Assembly: GCA_013115125.1 (NCBI GenBank) | Contig: JABANN010000137.1 | Location: forward strand, 1 to 63,155 | Source: Perkinsus olseni | Taxonomy: Eukaryota > Perkinsozoa > Perkinsida | Length of the DNA stretch: 63,155 bases | Reading direction: 5' to 3' | Part shown: in pieces, positions 13,922-27,127 of the stretch | How positions within the stretch are numbered: position 1 is the stretch's first letter | How the letters are laid out: every line of letters starts with the position of its first letter | Notes under the pieces: generated by a model | The model's input: the letters and a program-made list of their open reading frames with translations, nothing else | Told to the model about the DNA's origin: nothing | Database searches by the model: none | Program-made: the position numbers and the translations under genes

Positions 13922-14930
13922 GCGCTTCTGTCCAATTTCAACTATTAAGTGACAAGATGCGGTGTTGCTGTTGCTGATGAGGCAAGACGATCGAGTCTAG
14001 CAGCAGCAGTACTAGATACTATGAAAACACTGGTGACAATGAGGTTTCTAATGTTATACAGAATGTCGTGTTAACCGTTGTTAATCCCCTGAGTGCGATG
14101 GTAGGAGGACAGCTATCATCATTACGTTTAATGATGCTCCTGTGGCAGAGGCGGAAGTCGTGTGCTGTAGATTCGGAAGTGGAGAGATTATTCCCTTATT
14201 GAGCTTGGTAACAGCGAGATCTTCCAACGTTGTGGTTTGGTATCGGGGGAGCTCCTACCCCTCGGAAAAGGAAGTGTTAATTCTTAGAGCTGCCCGAGTA
14301 GGGGCCATGCGATGTCAACATCAGCGCTCACTCCTCTGCCCCTTTCAAGAACCGCATTGCGCTAGCAGAAGGCCTACTAGCAACCGCCTTTAATACCGTC
14401 TTCCGCAGGGTTAGCCCACACACTGTCATCGACGTAGTTGACCAGAAATAGCGCTTGACAGGCAGAATGGTCAGAATGGAAACTCCGAGGATTCAACTCT
14501 CCTGCCGTTGTCCACGAGAGCAACGAGCTACTCATCTGAACTCGGTGCACCTCTTCGATCGGTACGAGGGAGTGCCGCCTTGCGTACCGTTGGTGGGGAC
14601 GAAACTCTCGTTACGAGTGGGCATCGCCCATGTCAGGATAAGGGGGAGCGGGGACTCCCCGCTCCCCCTTATCCCCCTTATGAAACTCCCGCCGGGGAGT
14701 CGCATGCCAACAGATCTCAACTAGAATGATCAGAATAGCCATGGGGGATCCTGACTCGCTGCGGCAAGCTACGAGCCCTACCAGCTCCACAGGGACCCGC
14801 CAAATCGCTCTGACCTCTTACACGGCTACGATGTACTCGCAAACTCAAGATACGCTTCAGTGGTGTATTTGGTGCTATCACACTTCCATTTTGAGGAAGG
14901 ATCGTAACGTTGAAAAACTCGAGGAGGGCC
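13922..14930. other. 1-kb convergent intergenic region with a long hairpin
   Basis: No exon is supported between the 3' ends of CDC48 (plus) and MsrB (minus). Open frames here lack homology and codon structure. The one clear signal is the palindrome at 14638-14672, listed separately. Confidence 0.5.
14638..14672. repeat. Perfect 17-bp inverted repeat with 1-nt loop
   Basis: ATAAGGGGGAGCGGGGA is followed by one C and then by its exact reverse complement. The arms are very G/C-rich with poly-G and poly-C runs. The site lies between two convergent genes. Confidence 0.9.
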
Positions 14931-15587
14931 CTAGTGTTCGAATACTTTACCGCTATAAGAGGAACGCTTCACTTCTTCGCTTCCACGTGGCTTGAACGAC
15001 AAGCTAGTGCCGTTAACGCAATGACGCTCATCTGTCGGGTACCTGGAAACCGTAGCTGACACCACGCTACGCTTGATTGCCTTTCCGCTACCTACCCCAT
15101 TCCTTCACCACGGAACACATGTCCTAGGTGGGACCCGCACTTGGCACAGAGGATCTCCGTACGACCAGAACCATCGGTCTCGCTCCGTTCGGCTACTGCC
15201 CCGTCAATGTTGGTCCAATACCCCGGCCACCCACAACCACAGTCAAACTTATGAGAGGAGTCGTACCTGGCAAGGGGGAGAGTAAGCGACGAAAAAAAAG
15301 GCGAGGCACCGTTACAGCGCAGATTCGCAAGCTCCACACAAGTAGGTGCCATCAGCGTAGTTATCATCCCATCCGCCCTTGGCAAGTGTCACTCCTCGGG
15401 GCTCGGTGGCCGCCTGTCGAAGGACCTGTCACGGTAGACATCAAGACCGCATCAGTATTAGTACTGAGGGTACCTTGAATTGAGTGGGAGTGAGCTTAGC
15501 TCTGAAATACTCGTCGCCTTTGTCGAGTGAACCGTCCACTTCGAGGACGGTTTTGCTGGTAGGCAGACGACCGCTACTACGATGCAT
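14931..15587 (-). CDS. Methionine-R-sulfoxide reductase B (MsrB/SelR)
   Basis: Four minus-strand exons join in frame: 15587-15474, 15425-15316, 15266-15096 and 15042-14931, giving 168 residues. Family hallmarks appear in order: LTPTQFKVLRQAATEPRG, GTYLCGACESALYDSSHKFD, CGWPGYW, RTEILCAKCGSHLGHVF, and the catalytic RHCVNGTSLSF. The two C-x2-C pairs (CGAC and CAKC) are the structural zinc ligands; the Cys in RHCVN is the nucleophile that reduces the R-sulfoxide of methionine, with thioredoxin-type recycling. It is a cysteine rather than a selenocysteine enzyme. The start at 15587 gives about 35 residues before the domain, with no clear signal peptide, so cytosol is likely. Introns are 48-53 nt. 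Confidence 0.93.
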
Positions 15588-16581
15588 GGAGCGAAGGGAA
15601 GAGAAAAAACGAGACAGCATTCACTGTGGACAGCGACAGGGGTGGACACAAATATTGTAGCTAGCCTGAGGCCGTGAGAGGATTGGTCTGTAGTCACAGT
15701 CTGGCCCACTGCAACCTTCTCAACGTACCCGCACCCGTGCGCTCGCGTGCAAGCGTGGACGCCGAGTCTCTCAATTTTCACGTACCGCTTGCCAGCTGGC
15801 TCCGTAGATCCACTGCTATGATTGTCCTGTCCATTAACATCGCCGCACGGGAGGCACAACCAGGGGCGCCTAGCTACAGTGTGGATGTGATTGCTTTGTT
15901 TAGCAGCCTGACAACACGAGGCCAAGTAGCACGCGTGCACAACGCCTCCGCGCGAGGATGGCATCGGACGCGTCGCACATGTGAGCGGAAGCTGTGGGAA
16001 GCTAGTGTTTCGCTCCGTCGTTCGTGTCGCATTGACTCATCGATGCCGGCCCGTCCTCTGTGGAACTCAGCGAATCCCTCCGTCAAGCTTGTCGGTGATG
16101 TAAACAATGATCACATAATACCATGGGGCAGATTTCAGCGGGTGATTCGATCACTCTATCTCATAGCGTTCATTCGGGCGGGATAGCAGATTTTCGCTTC
16201 GTTGAGTGTGCGTCGGTGACTTTCAAGCATCGGAGAGACATAAGCCTCGTCTTGGCCTTGATCCTATCGTGTACTCAGGGTTAATACTCACCCACGCTTC
16301 TCGGGGGCTCACTTGATCTCCTTTGGGATGATTCAGTCAGTAGGAACAGTATTCGTACAGAACGCTTCTCAATATACGGGAAATGTTAGCTCCAACTTTC
16401 GAAACGGTTCACGTTGGTCGAAAGACTGGATCATGCGGTGAAGGTTGTTAGATGCCTTTGCAGCACCGACTTTTGGCTAACACGACACATGGAACGTAGA
16501 ACATGTGACACCGTGACAAAATCGGACAACAACACTCGTAATTTCTGAACCTTCTAGAGCACATTTTGGGCCTGAAGAGCA
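15588..16581. other. 1-kb gap between MsrB and the array
   Basis: Open frames cross this gap on both strands, but none shows a domain, signal peptide or array module. I see no RNA gene or repeat. Confidence 0.45.
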
Positions 16582-19500
16582 TCAGGCTCGTCCACTATGC
16601 AAATCTCGAAAAGTTCCACTTACCATTCTCGCGAAGGCGACGACAGAATTTCCAATAACGCTTTCCACGGCGACCCTAAACTTGATGCTCCCGGGCTCGA
16701 CCTCTGCTCCTCCTAGGATGTCGAGATATTTCCATGTTAGAGGCCCACCGTGGGGCCAACTAGTTTCGGACTCTTGCCCAGCGATCAGGTAACCGAGGAG
16801 CATACGGCGACATATGTCGACTAGCATCATGCCACGCTGCGTGAGCTGGGTCCTCGAAACGCCCTCTCTGATGCGCCTCCAGATGATATTTAGTTCATCA
16901 GGATTGTCAATAGTTGAACTAAGAACGTGGTATGATTATTGAGGATGGAGCATGCTTACTCTGGCAGGCCAATCTTGTACAAGCTGAAGTCACTCTTGAG
17001 TGTGAGGGAATACCGCGGTACTGTCCCGCCGGTCTGCCGCGTCTCGACAGTTTCGATGATGCATAAATCGAGGCTCTGACAGGAGCACGTGAGAGGCAGA
17101 AAGCTCACACGTTCAGTCCCACCTCGGGAAGAGTTTTTGTGTCCTTCGGCTTCCTGCCAAGCGGCGGGTTGGTGTAGGTCGCCATGATGTAGGCGGCCAG
17201 GCTTGGCGTTCGGACTTGATAATTCCCATCTGTTAGGGCATTCCACTTCCCTTCTCTAAACTCAGCCTCGATCTTTGCCGCTACGTGTTTTGCGAGTATC
17301 CCACTATCACTAGTCTTGGCCATCCACGCCCTCTGCAGGATGTCTGCTAATCTAGCCGGGCAAGTGAATGCTGGTGACACGGCTGAGTTAAACCTTGACT
17401 GCATAAACAGGAAGAGCAGTACTCCGTCTGCCCGCTGACGCGACGGTCAATGCGGCACGGAGACATCCTTGTTGACGATTGAGCAGAAGATTTTTCAGGT
17501 GTGTATCCGAGGGACCCGCGAAGCATCATTGCAAACACTCTACACCCATCAAGCTGCCTCTTCAACAGCATATTCACGAACACTCGCCGACATTCATAAA
17601 ACACACTAATCGACGAGAGGATAGTATCGAGTTTGGCTGTCATCACTCGGGGAGCCGATGAGATCCCCCGAATGGTGAAGGTGCCTCTATCAAAGAAAGC
17701 GGACTCATCGCTCACCCGGAGCCATAGGATACGGACGTGAAAATCGACCGAGCAGCACCAGTCAGAGGAGACAGGGTGGGGAGTGCCCCTTTTTATTGCG
17801 TCCTACGGTCCTAAGGCACGTCCTGACACATCTGACTTACTCGCCGTCTGTTATCATTCTCAGCCCAAAGACACCTCCAACGGCTTCTCGGTCCAACTCC
17901 ATGTAGTATCTTTTCCGAGGAGAATCCCATGTAGCTCGACGAGGCATATCCTGAATGAGCAGAAAAGAGCAGTTCCCGGAAGCTCTCCAGTAGTGTGTCT
18001 CCAACTGGCATGCGAGACCAAGAGAATCCCCGCGTTTGAAATCGGAAAGCGGATTCAAGGATCTTGACGCGGGACCTACGGGTCGTTCCTGCACAGCTCT
18101 CTCTGATTCCAGCGAGGCCTGTGCCATTCTAGACCCGTCTTTGATACGGAAACTATTTCGGGACTTCTGCTTGCCCGGCCGATAGATAATATCTTCCAAG
18201 TCTTCCCTTTGAGGGCTGAGCTCGTACTTGGTGCCTCGCACAGCGTTGCTGTAGTTCAGCACTGCCCTCAAATGATCGCAGATGGCGATACGACACAGTT
18301 GACTGTCGGTCACTTGACTGCGAGCATCGAGGACGACCATTGAAGGGTCGAAAAAACGCGTTAGTATCTGCTTCAGTTTCTCTGGGTACTCGCTGCTTAT
18401 GTCCGACTTGGCCCTGAGGGAGGGCAATGAGGGCATCATCGGTTCCTCGCGAGCTCACCTGAGTCGTCCTATCTTGTGGATTGTGAAGTCCTTCTTAAGT
18501 TGGAGTTGAAGAGTCCCGTAACGCTTGAGGCTCTCGGGCTTGAGATCTTCCATCTTCAGCACCTCACAGAGGGCGGGATCCTGATTTGAACCACCACATG
18601 TTGTTTTGCAAAAGATACATCGTCATCGACCTGTCGTCGATCTACCCTGCTCTCGGGAGCCCTTTTGATAGGTACCCTTCCTAGAGAATCGACATCTTCC
18701 CTCATCTTGAGGTCAACGAAGTCCTCCATAAGTGCCCCTATCAGTGTATCACCCCTCAGCACGAACATGGGTGACTTCGAGCGCGATCTCCAGCCCTCAG
18801 CAGATACCCCAAGTTCTTCCTCCACCTTCAGTTCCAGTAGCTTCGTCAGTTTACTCTGCAGTGGCTTCTTAGTCGCCCTCATCAGAGCGACGAGGTATCT
18901 CTGCAACTTGTGGAAGCACGTGTCGTCGAACGGTCTTCTCTTATCTGCTTTCGGGTTGCTTGCCAAGGAGGTGATTTCGAAGACTTTCGAACTGAAGCGG
19001 GGACGAGGGTACTTCAAGTAACGTTTCAGTGCGACATCGTTATTACGATGACTCCACTATCGGGTTTTTCAAGGACTTAACGGTGAGACTGAGCCGGGCC
19101 TCCTCTTCACGGTCTATGGCAAGGCGATAATCATATTGCTGGGTGGGCTCGGTGTTCAATATCCTTTCGGCCTCGCACACTGTATCCTGAGAAGAAGCGG
19201 CGTGTTTATCGATGATACTCATCGCTCCTGCGGGAGCGGCAGCACTCAGTGGCTTGAGCGAGACGTTTGCGCCCTCTGCCTTACCGTCGCAGATTCTATC
19301 CCATTCTCCCAGTTTGAAGCTATCATGCGTTCAAGGATCTCGAACAGGCCTTCACCACCTCGTATGACTTCCGGCGAATTTGTCGGGCCGAAGAAGCAGG
19401 GTCTCTGCTCTTTCACCGACATTGCCTGCGTTAGGACACCCAGAGGCGCTACCGGTAGCTTCAACGTGTCTCTCGCCTCCTCCGTTCGAACGTCCAAGCC

Positions 19501-20164
19501 TTCGGCCGATCGCCTTTCGTTGCGTGATATAGTGGCTTGCTCGAGCTGACCCGGTAGAGATTTCCCGCGGCGAGAGTCGAGTGTTCACTATCTCACGCGC
19601 TCCTCCCGAGCTGGACAAATACTCGTAACCAAGGCTTTCGTACGCCGCTATGGTCTGGCGCCACCTGGCTGATGGAGCCTTCGAAGAACTCCTATTACCG
19701 ACAGCAGCAGCAACGGCGGATACGTATTCCGGTGTTAAACCGAGGCGAGAGAAGGTCTTCCTACTCTCCGAGGTAGGAGGTACTGACCTGAGTTTTCGGA
19801 AGTAGGAGCAGGCGCTCGACTACGAGACGACGTTCTAAACACAGCTCCCACGACGAGTACAACAGTACTCGGGGGCACCGAGTCGATGAGGCAGCGACGA
19901 CGCGACCGATAAACAAGGATATACTTGAGCCTCCGGGCAACGCTCAGGTACATATCCCCTGCCATGTCGACGTAGGTGAACAAAAAATCCTCGTCCCTGG
20001 ACTTGTAAGAGGCCGTGCAGTTTCGCCATACCTCCTGCACGGGCGCCGAGGCCTACTATTTGAAGCTAGCGGAGCGACCGGCGACAATTTTTACGGCCTA
20101 CCGTTCGATTCGGTGTAGACGCTCCGACCAACGACGCTGTTACCGCGAGCAGTGATAGAAGCAT
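16582..20164 (-). CDS. Array gene A: modular secreted protein, internally shortened
   Basis: The first exon (20164-20102, phase 0) encodes a signal peptide, MLLSLLAVTASLVGAS. A beta exon follows at 20034-19925 (NCTASYKSRDEDF, ends phase 2). Then come a helical exon (about 19.25-19.73 kb), beta (DTVCEAERILN), helical (18.65-19.0 kb, CFHKLQRYLVALM), beta (LCEVLKMEDL, ends in FTIHKIGRL), helical (18.08-18.44 kb, LCRIAICDHLRAVLNYSNAV) and beta (ATWDSPRKRYYMELD). The gene then jumps, through an unmatched exon near 17.45-17.71 kb, to the module starting FTCPARLADILQRAWM, a beta exon with LCIIETVETRQTG and a last helical exon with DICRRMLLGYL. Modules 4 to 6 found in genes B to D are missing, with no trace of a frame break. 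Function unknown; secretion is inferred from exon 1. The unmatched exon could mean a non-functional copy. Confidence 0.65.
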
Positions 20165-20551
20165 TGAATAAAGGCAAAGTCTGCCTTGAGCACACTCCCC
20201 TACAACCCGATGATGAGGATAATGTACAACAATCAGCGGAATTGCCTCTGAACTCGGGCGTGGTCGAGCCAGAGAACAAAGACGAGCTGAACAGGTCAAG
20301 CCTGACGTCTCATACGACGTCGTTAGCTTTTGATCAACCATGCTCTGAAGGTCAGAGTCAGCGAATGGAAGATGATCCGCAACGCACTCAAATTGATGCC
20401 GATCCACTACGATATTAAATGGCTATAGCATGCTAACTCATGGCGGCGACTTCGAGTAGTGTTGGTTTTCACTGCAGACGCGGCCTGTACCACAGGCCCT
20501 GTAGGGATCCCACAGCAGGAAGACTATCGAACTGGTCGTGGAATCTGTGCT
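20165..20551. other. Intergenic gap, gene B to gene A
   Basis: About 390 bp upstream of gene A. No exon is supported; it should contain the gene A promoter and the gene B 3' end. Confidence 0.4.
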
Positions 20552-23500
20552 TCAATATGGCGTCGCGCCTTCTCTCCCCGAACAACACGAAAGGCTCATA
20601 GGTTGAAGACATGACACCGTAAAAACATCGCACATCTTATGGCATTTTTCGACGTTAGTGGGGCATGAAGAGCATCTTCTCAGCCTGAAAATTTTCGGGA
20701 AGCGCTTCACCCAACTCTGTCTTATTCTGCTTACTATTCCCGCGAAAACAGTGAGAGATTCCCCTATTGCAGTTTCTTCGTAAACTTTGAACTTGATGCT
20801 CCCCGGTTCAACTTCCGCTTGCCCCAGCAGCTTCAAATCATCCATGGTCAAACCCAAGTCCAATTGATATGCTTGCGTAGAGATGACGTAGCCGAAGAGC
20901 GCCCGGCCGCATATGTCGGTCGAATTGATATCACGACGGGGGAGGGAAGTTGGAACATGCTTCTTCATGCGGGTCCACAGGAGGTTGAGCTCCCCGGGCT
21001 CTTCGATTATCGAGCTGGGAAAAGTGGGATCATAGTCCACATGAGGGATAAGAGATGCTTACTCTGGCAGGCCAATCTTGTACAAGCTGAAGTCACTCTT
21101 GAGTGTGAGGGAATACCGCGGCACAGTCCCGCCGGCCTGCCGCGTCTCGACAGTTTCGATGATGCATAAATCGAGGCTCTGACAGGAGCACGTGATAGTC
21201 AAAAAACCAACACATTCAGCTTCACCTCAGGAAGTGTTTTTGTGTCCTTCGGTTCCCTGCCCAGCAGGGAGTTGGTATAGGTCGCCATGATGTAGGCGGC
21301 CAGGCTTGGCGTTCGGACTTGATAATTCCCATCTGTCAGGGCATTCCACTTCCCTTCTCTAAACTCAGCCTCGATCTTTGTCGCTACGTGTTTTGCGAGT
21401 ATCCCACTATCACTAGTCTTGGCCATCCACGCCCTCTGCAGGATGTCTGCTAATCTAGCCGGGCAAGTGAATGCTGGTGACACGGCTGAGTTAAACCTTG
21501 ACTGCATCAGCTCCGCTGTGACGTCGTGTGTAACGGGTGCCTCTGCCGTAGCTCTCGCAGGAGGCTCCCAAGATATGACGACGGTATCGTCCGGTGCCGA
21601 TTCGACCACGATCTGGTGGTCGACTTCAGACCTAGTTCGGGATTGTTCCATAAGAGTAAGTCTACAGCTTTGGTCCTGATAGAAAAGCGATCCGCTAGAA
21701 TAGAGACGCTACCGTGGCGGTCTCACCGAGGCGGTTGCTAGATCATGGAGGTTGCTGAGGGCCTCCGCGACTGGATGACCTTCATCAACGCGGAACAGCA
21801 CACCTTCGGCGTCGCCCACTTGAGCATCGTCGAGAGCAAGGGCCTTCAACCCCGCGTGTCGGCTCGTGTCTGCCTTGAGGGTTCGTTGCTGGGCGAAGGT
21901 CCTCGATGCGACGGTGAGATAATCGATAAGAGTCCTCTTGCAGAAGCGCACCGCCGCTGAGCCCTGCAGAGAGGTTCGAGCAACATCACCCAGCGGCGCC
22001 TTGGTGATGTGCTCCCGCAGCTTCGGTCGCCCTTGGCCATCACTGAGGGAGGAGGGGAGGGGTAACGAGAATGGACTCGTCGCTAGATGAAGATCTCACT
22101 ATTTGGGGCCTTTTATCCCGTGGATGAGGAAATCAGGGCTCAGAGACAGACTGATGGATGTCATATTTCCCTGCGCTACCTCTCCTCGCTTCACCATCGC
22201 TTCAACGCTGCATGTTGATGATGCCTGCATCATGCAGGAAACAATATAACTAGCGTAACGCGGCCCAGGAGGTGCTTCACTGTAGTTGCAGTTCTAGCTT
22301 CTCTATGGTATTCCCGATGTATACTGAGAGCCTTTGAAGCATGCACTGCGGACGTGTTCGACCCAACATTGCACCCAGTGGGCGCCGCTCACACTAGGAA
22401 GTGTCCCGAGAGGCATTAGACTGGCATGATCATCCCTCAGAAGTACGATATCAAGCCTCCTACGGCTACGGCAGCAGAGGAGGATCGGCCCTACCCATTC
22501 GTCGATGCCTGAGTCCAGTATTACAGACTGGTCGTCCAGAGCTTTCGCAACTTCATTGAGAGGCTTTGACGACTGTACGACTGACCACGTGAAGTCGGAC
22601 ATCTTCGTTAAACTGTCCATTATCTTGACGGCGAGTGTAGACTGTATGAGTCGGTATACGGGCAGGTCCCTGACTGGCTGTGTCCAGGCCTTAGGGTCCT
22701 CATACTCGGCAAGGAGGTATTCTGATACCCTCATCTCGAGGTTGTGATGATCGCCACCCCCGGCCTTCTTAACATCCTCAGACCGAACAAACTTCCAACC
22801 CCGCATGAGGTACTCTAGGAGGCGTCTATCGCAAGTATTCAGATTCTTATTAGCCCAATATTTGTCGCCCGGTACGGAGCGGATTTTCTTCAACATCTTG
22901 TCAAGCCTCCTCTCGTTGTCGAACGATGGAGCCCTAATGGAGACACATAGTCGGGATCTCTCGACAGCGGACGTGGCACAAGTCACTCACTCCTCAGATC
23001 CCACTCGCTGTCTCCGTTGTGCCAGTGTTGTGCTCCTCTCGCTGAGTATAATCCTGTTATCCGTGAAGACGGATAGGGCAAGCTCCCTCATCTCGCCTTC
23101 GGTGCTGCCTGTTGCTGAGACCCATGCAGCTTGACAAATAGGTTCGAGATCCTATCAGAAAACGGCCATCACAACACCAGGCCAGTCCCCTTCCCCTACC
23201 CGCAGCAAGAGGCCACCGTCGGGGTTCTCCTGCATCCTCGTCAGCCCTTGGGCGTGCATCCAGGGAAGCACAGTGCGGACCACATCGCTTCTGACCACGC
23301 CGAGATCTATCGACCCAAACCCGGCCCTATCCTCGAGTGACAATTTAGCACTGTTTTCGACCACCGACAGGATAGCAGCGAAGGAGGCCTTGGTGGTCTT
23401 TTCAACTCCCGCGTAAGGGGACGGCATATCAGCTAGAGTATCCCAGAGGTAGCAGGCGATAGAGAAAATACAGATTTCACGATCATTGATTCTAGGCTGG

Positions 23501-26500
23501 CTGCCTTGAGGCTGTTGTAGGCATCTGTTCTTAGCCTCTTCGTACGGCGTCTTCACCAACGGATACATGTCGGTCCTGAGTAAATAAAGAACGAGAATTT
23601 ATAAAGCCGCTCGCCCAGCATACGATGGTTAACGGCGAGAGGCTTATGAGAGCAACTTGCTCTCGACACGTTCGAAGGGCCTCATGGTTATCACTGGGGA
23701 TCAGCGAAGGGACAAGAGTACCATCATGCATTGGACTGATGTAACGGCGGAACTAATGAGGGCAAGTATGAACAATACATTTGTGAATGGTATCAGCGCT
23801 GTTGAGGAATGTCGTCACTGAAGTTTGAGCCTGGGACTATATTGGAAAGACTTTCCCCTCGAGATGGTCTCTGTGCCGAGGCATCAAGCGACACAGCTAT
23901 CACAGAGACTCTTTTGGAGGCGTTGATGACGTTACGAGTGGCTGTGTACCTACTCGCCGTCTGTTATCATCCTCAGCCCAAAGACGCTTCTATCGGCCTC
24001 TCGATCCAACTCCATGTAGTATCTTCTCCGCGACGAATCCCAGGTAGCTCGACAGGGCATATCCTGAATGAGCACGCATGATCGATTAGCCCCTCAGGTT
24101 TCTACAGAGACGATGTGGCTGGTAGCCGACTTAGCAACCGAATCAGACGAGATCCAGTTGCAAAGAGGCCGGTCCTACAGGGTGCTCTTTCGCGGCTCTC
24201 TCGAGCTCCAACAAGGCCTCCGCCATCTTTGATCCGTCCACCAACCGAAATTCGATCCGGGGGCCTTCCTCATCCGGCCAATGAGTAATGTCTTTCAGAT
24301 CGTTCCCTCTCGAGTCCAGGTGATAGTTGCTGCCCCTCACCGCGTTGCTGTACTTCAATACGGCCCTCAGATGGTCGTAAATGGCGATGCGGCAAAGATG
24401 GACGTCATTCACTTTACTGCCTTTTTTAACGGTTAACACGGAGGGCTCGAAAAATCGTCTCAGCTTCCACTTCAACCTTTCCGGATACTCATCGTCCATA
24501 CTCGACTTTGTCCTGCCGCAAGAGAATGGTTAATGACCATGGTATCCAGCAGGGGTCCTACCAGAGTCGATGTATCTTGTGTATTGTGAAATCTCGCTTC
24601 AGCTGTAATTCTAGAGCCCCTGGGTGTTTGTTACCCTCAGCGCTCGGATCCCCCCTGTGCATCACCTCACACAGTACCACGTCCTGATTGACTAACATCA
24701 TCACAATGAGTGCACACACCTCGATGACTTACCGTCTTTTCAGGATCTCCTCTGATCGGTATCCTCGCCAGAGGACCCACAGATCGCTTCATTTCAACAG
24801 CAACATAGTCCTCCATGATCGTTCCCACCTGGGTATCGCCCTTCATGACGAACACTGTTGCCTTGCTATCATCATTAGCCCGGGCCAGCTCTCCCTCAAC
24901 CCGCAGCTTCAGTAGGTTCATAAGCTTGCTTTGGAGCGGTCTCTTAGTGTCGTCCATCAGAGCGAACAAGTGTTCCTTCAATCTGTCGAAACATGTCTTG
25001 GCCGACCGCCCTTTCTTCTTGCTTGAATCGCTTGGGATCTCGAAGCTTTGAGAACTGAAGCCAAAATGGAGATCTCCAACCACGACCGAGAATGGCAAAA
25101 CAGAATGATCATAGCCGTTGAGCCGCTATTACGAAGATTGCAAAGTCGGTCTTCTCAGCGACGTCACGGTTAAGCTCATGCTGACGTTCCCCCCACTGTC
25201 TATAGTAAGACGAAAATCATATTGTTGGGTCGGCTCGATGTTGAATATCCTCACAGCCTCGCAGACTGTATCCTGAAAAATACCAAAATCTCATTTCTGA
25301 CTAACAAGCAACGACGAGTCCACGTCACAATGTCTACAACCATGGCCCTCAGTAGATTCTCGCTCGAAGTTTTCGAGCTCAAACTTATCATCATTTTCCC
25401 GACAAAAAGAAAAGAACATTGCGGCAGTCCTGCTCGCAGAGACCATCGCTGAGTACAATACCCGGACTCACCCGTTGAGATTTCAACCCGTTATGAGAAT
25501 CCGCGCTCGTCACTCTTTCTACGAGCTCTAACAGGCCCTTCGCGCAGTCCTCACCATTTTCCAAGGCCGACAAATCAAAGACATCACCGCTCTGCTTTTC
25601 CAACGACGAAACCGCAGCTTTGAGCGCTTTCGGTGGCTCCTTCAGTTTATCCTGATTCCCACCTCCTCGAGGCTTTCGATCAAGTCGGGTCGGCAGAGAC
25701 GATAGTCTTTTACGGTCGAGAGGAAAGAGTTGATTATTGATTGTAGCCCGCGCCCCTCCGTCGTTCGTAGAGTACAGGTACCCTAGGCCTAGATAGGCTG
25801 CTATGGTTCCTTGGCATCTCGCTGTTTTCGACTTGGGGATATCAGGATCGTCAGCGAAGCCGCCGAAAATGCGGTCCGGCGTCATGCCAAGTTGGAGGAA
25901 GACGTCTAAGGCAGCGGGGGTCAGGCGGATAACTGACCTGAATCATGAAGGACAGGGATCCCTCAGAGGCCGGAGTGGTGGTATCAAAGGTTGATCATGG
26001 CACACCACGGTAGCAGCAACAGTCGCAATACAGCGGAAGACGCCATCAAGTGCAAGGGCCGATAAAGCTGTTTAGTGGGAAAATCCGAGAGCTCCGGTCA
26101 ATGGAAGGCCAGAATTGTGATGAACCCAGAAGCGACACCCGTACCGTGGCGGTGTGTGACGAGCAAGAACGAGAAGGGACCGAAGACTCACTGATCTTTT
26201 GTTGCAACACTCAGAAAGGTTTCGCCCCATTCCTCGACGAAGAGGAAGGAGTATTTGCTCTCTTTGCCTTTGAAAACGGCAGTACAGCTCGGAGGCGCCT
26301 TCCCCAGCTTCTTAAGCTAAACAACGACCGCCATCGCCTCACACAGCGCTCAGAATGAGGCTTCCTAGTGGACCATTTCCCAATGAGCACTCAGTTAGTG
26401 TCCAGCCAAGAATAGCAACAACTTGGCGGACGTTATTCCTAATATCAACTGTACTGTTGTCGCCGACAACACCGTTGTCACGGCAGTATTCACAACCGGA

Positions 26501-27127
26501 CTCCCGGGTATGACGGACGCACATTCGACAACTTCTCCTGTGCGACTCCGTCTATGAGCTGATTGGACTCCGGTGTTTCTCTATGCTTTTACTGTCACAT
26601 TTTCAAGCTGGTGCAACTACTGTCAAATTTGGCTGCTCACTGCTATTTTGAGCCAAAGACAAACCGACGTGGGAGAGACGAGGGGGGACTCGTCAAAGTT
26701 GGTACTGCCAATATTGATTTTGAGTAGTTGCAACTTCCAGGTTGGGCTCAACTGAAGTTGGATTGCACACGTTGAGAACCTTTTGTTTTCCTTGACGATG
26801 ACTCTAGAATTCTCTGCTGAAAACTAGCCGACCTTGCGCAAGAAAGGGCGCAGATAATACTCCACGCTCTTTCGATAAGCGTGGCCGCGAGAAATCAACG
26901 CTTCACGTCGCTTTTCTTCACGGGCTTCGAGGCAGGTGTTGCTCCATGAAATCCAGGCTTGAAATGAGGCGAATACGAATCGCCTATCTTTGCCGTCATA
27001 AAGGCGTATTTACGAAGATCGGGACTACAGCCTAACCTGTTTCATGAGCACTCACCTTTTTCGAGGTGGAAAGAGACGCGACGGCCAAGGTTGCTGATAT
27101 CGCCAGCAGGAGAGCTAAAGCATGCAT
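20552..27127 (-). CDS. Array gene B: modular secreted protein, about eight modules
   Basis: Exon 1 (27127-27056, 24 codons, phase 0) encodes a signal peptide, MHALALLLAISATLAVAS. After a long intron a beta exon carries SCTAVFKGKESKYSFLF. Alternating helical and beta exons follow: 25.4-25.9 kb (CQGTIAAYLGLGYLY), beta VCEAVRIFNIEP, 24.7-25.1 kb (CFDRLKEHLFALM), 24.14-24.5 kb (LCRIAIYDHLRAVLKYSNAV), 23.15-23.57 kb (CIFSIACYLWDT), 22.3-22.99 kb (CDRRLLEYLMRGWKF), 21.7-21.95 kb (CKRTLIDYLTVA), 21.2-21.65 kb (CPARLADILQRAWM) and a last helical exon with DICGRALFGYV. The product would be well over 1000 residues. No membrane span other than the signal peptide is evident. Patches are nearly identical to genes A and C, suggesting gene conversion. 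No known family recognised; exon ends are approximate. Confidence 0.7.

Noticed and set aside
15458-15964. 168-residue minus-strand frame upstream of MsrB
   Set aside because: Its frame is not the MsrB frame; MsrB's first exon starts at 15587 in another frame and the rest shows no domain.
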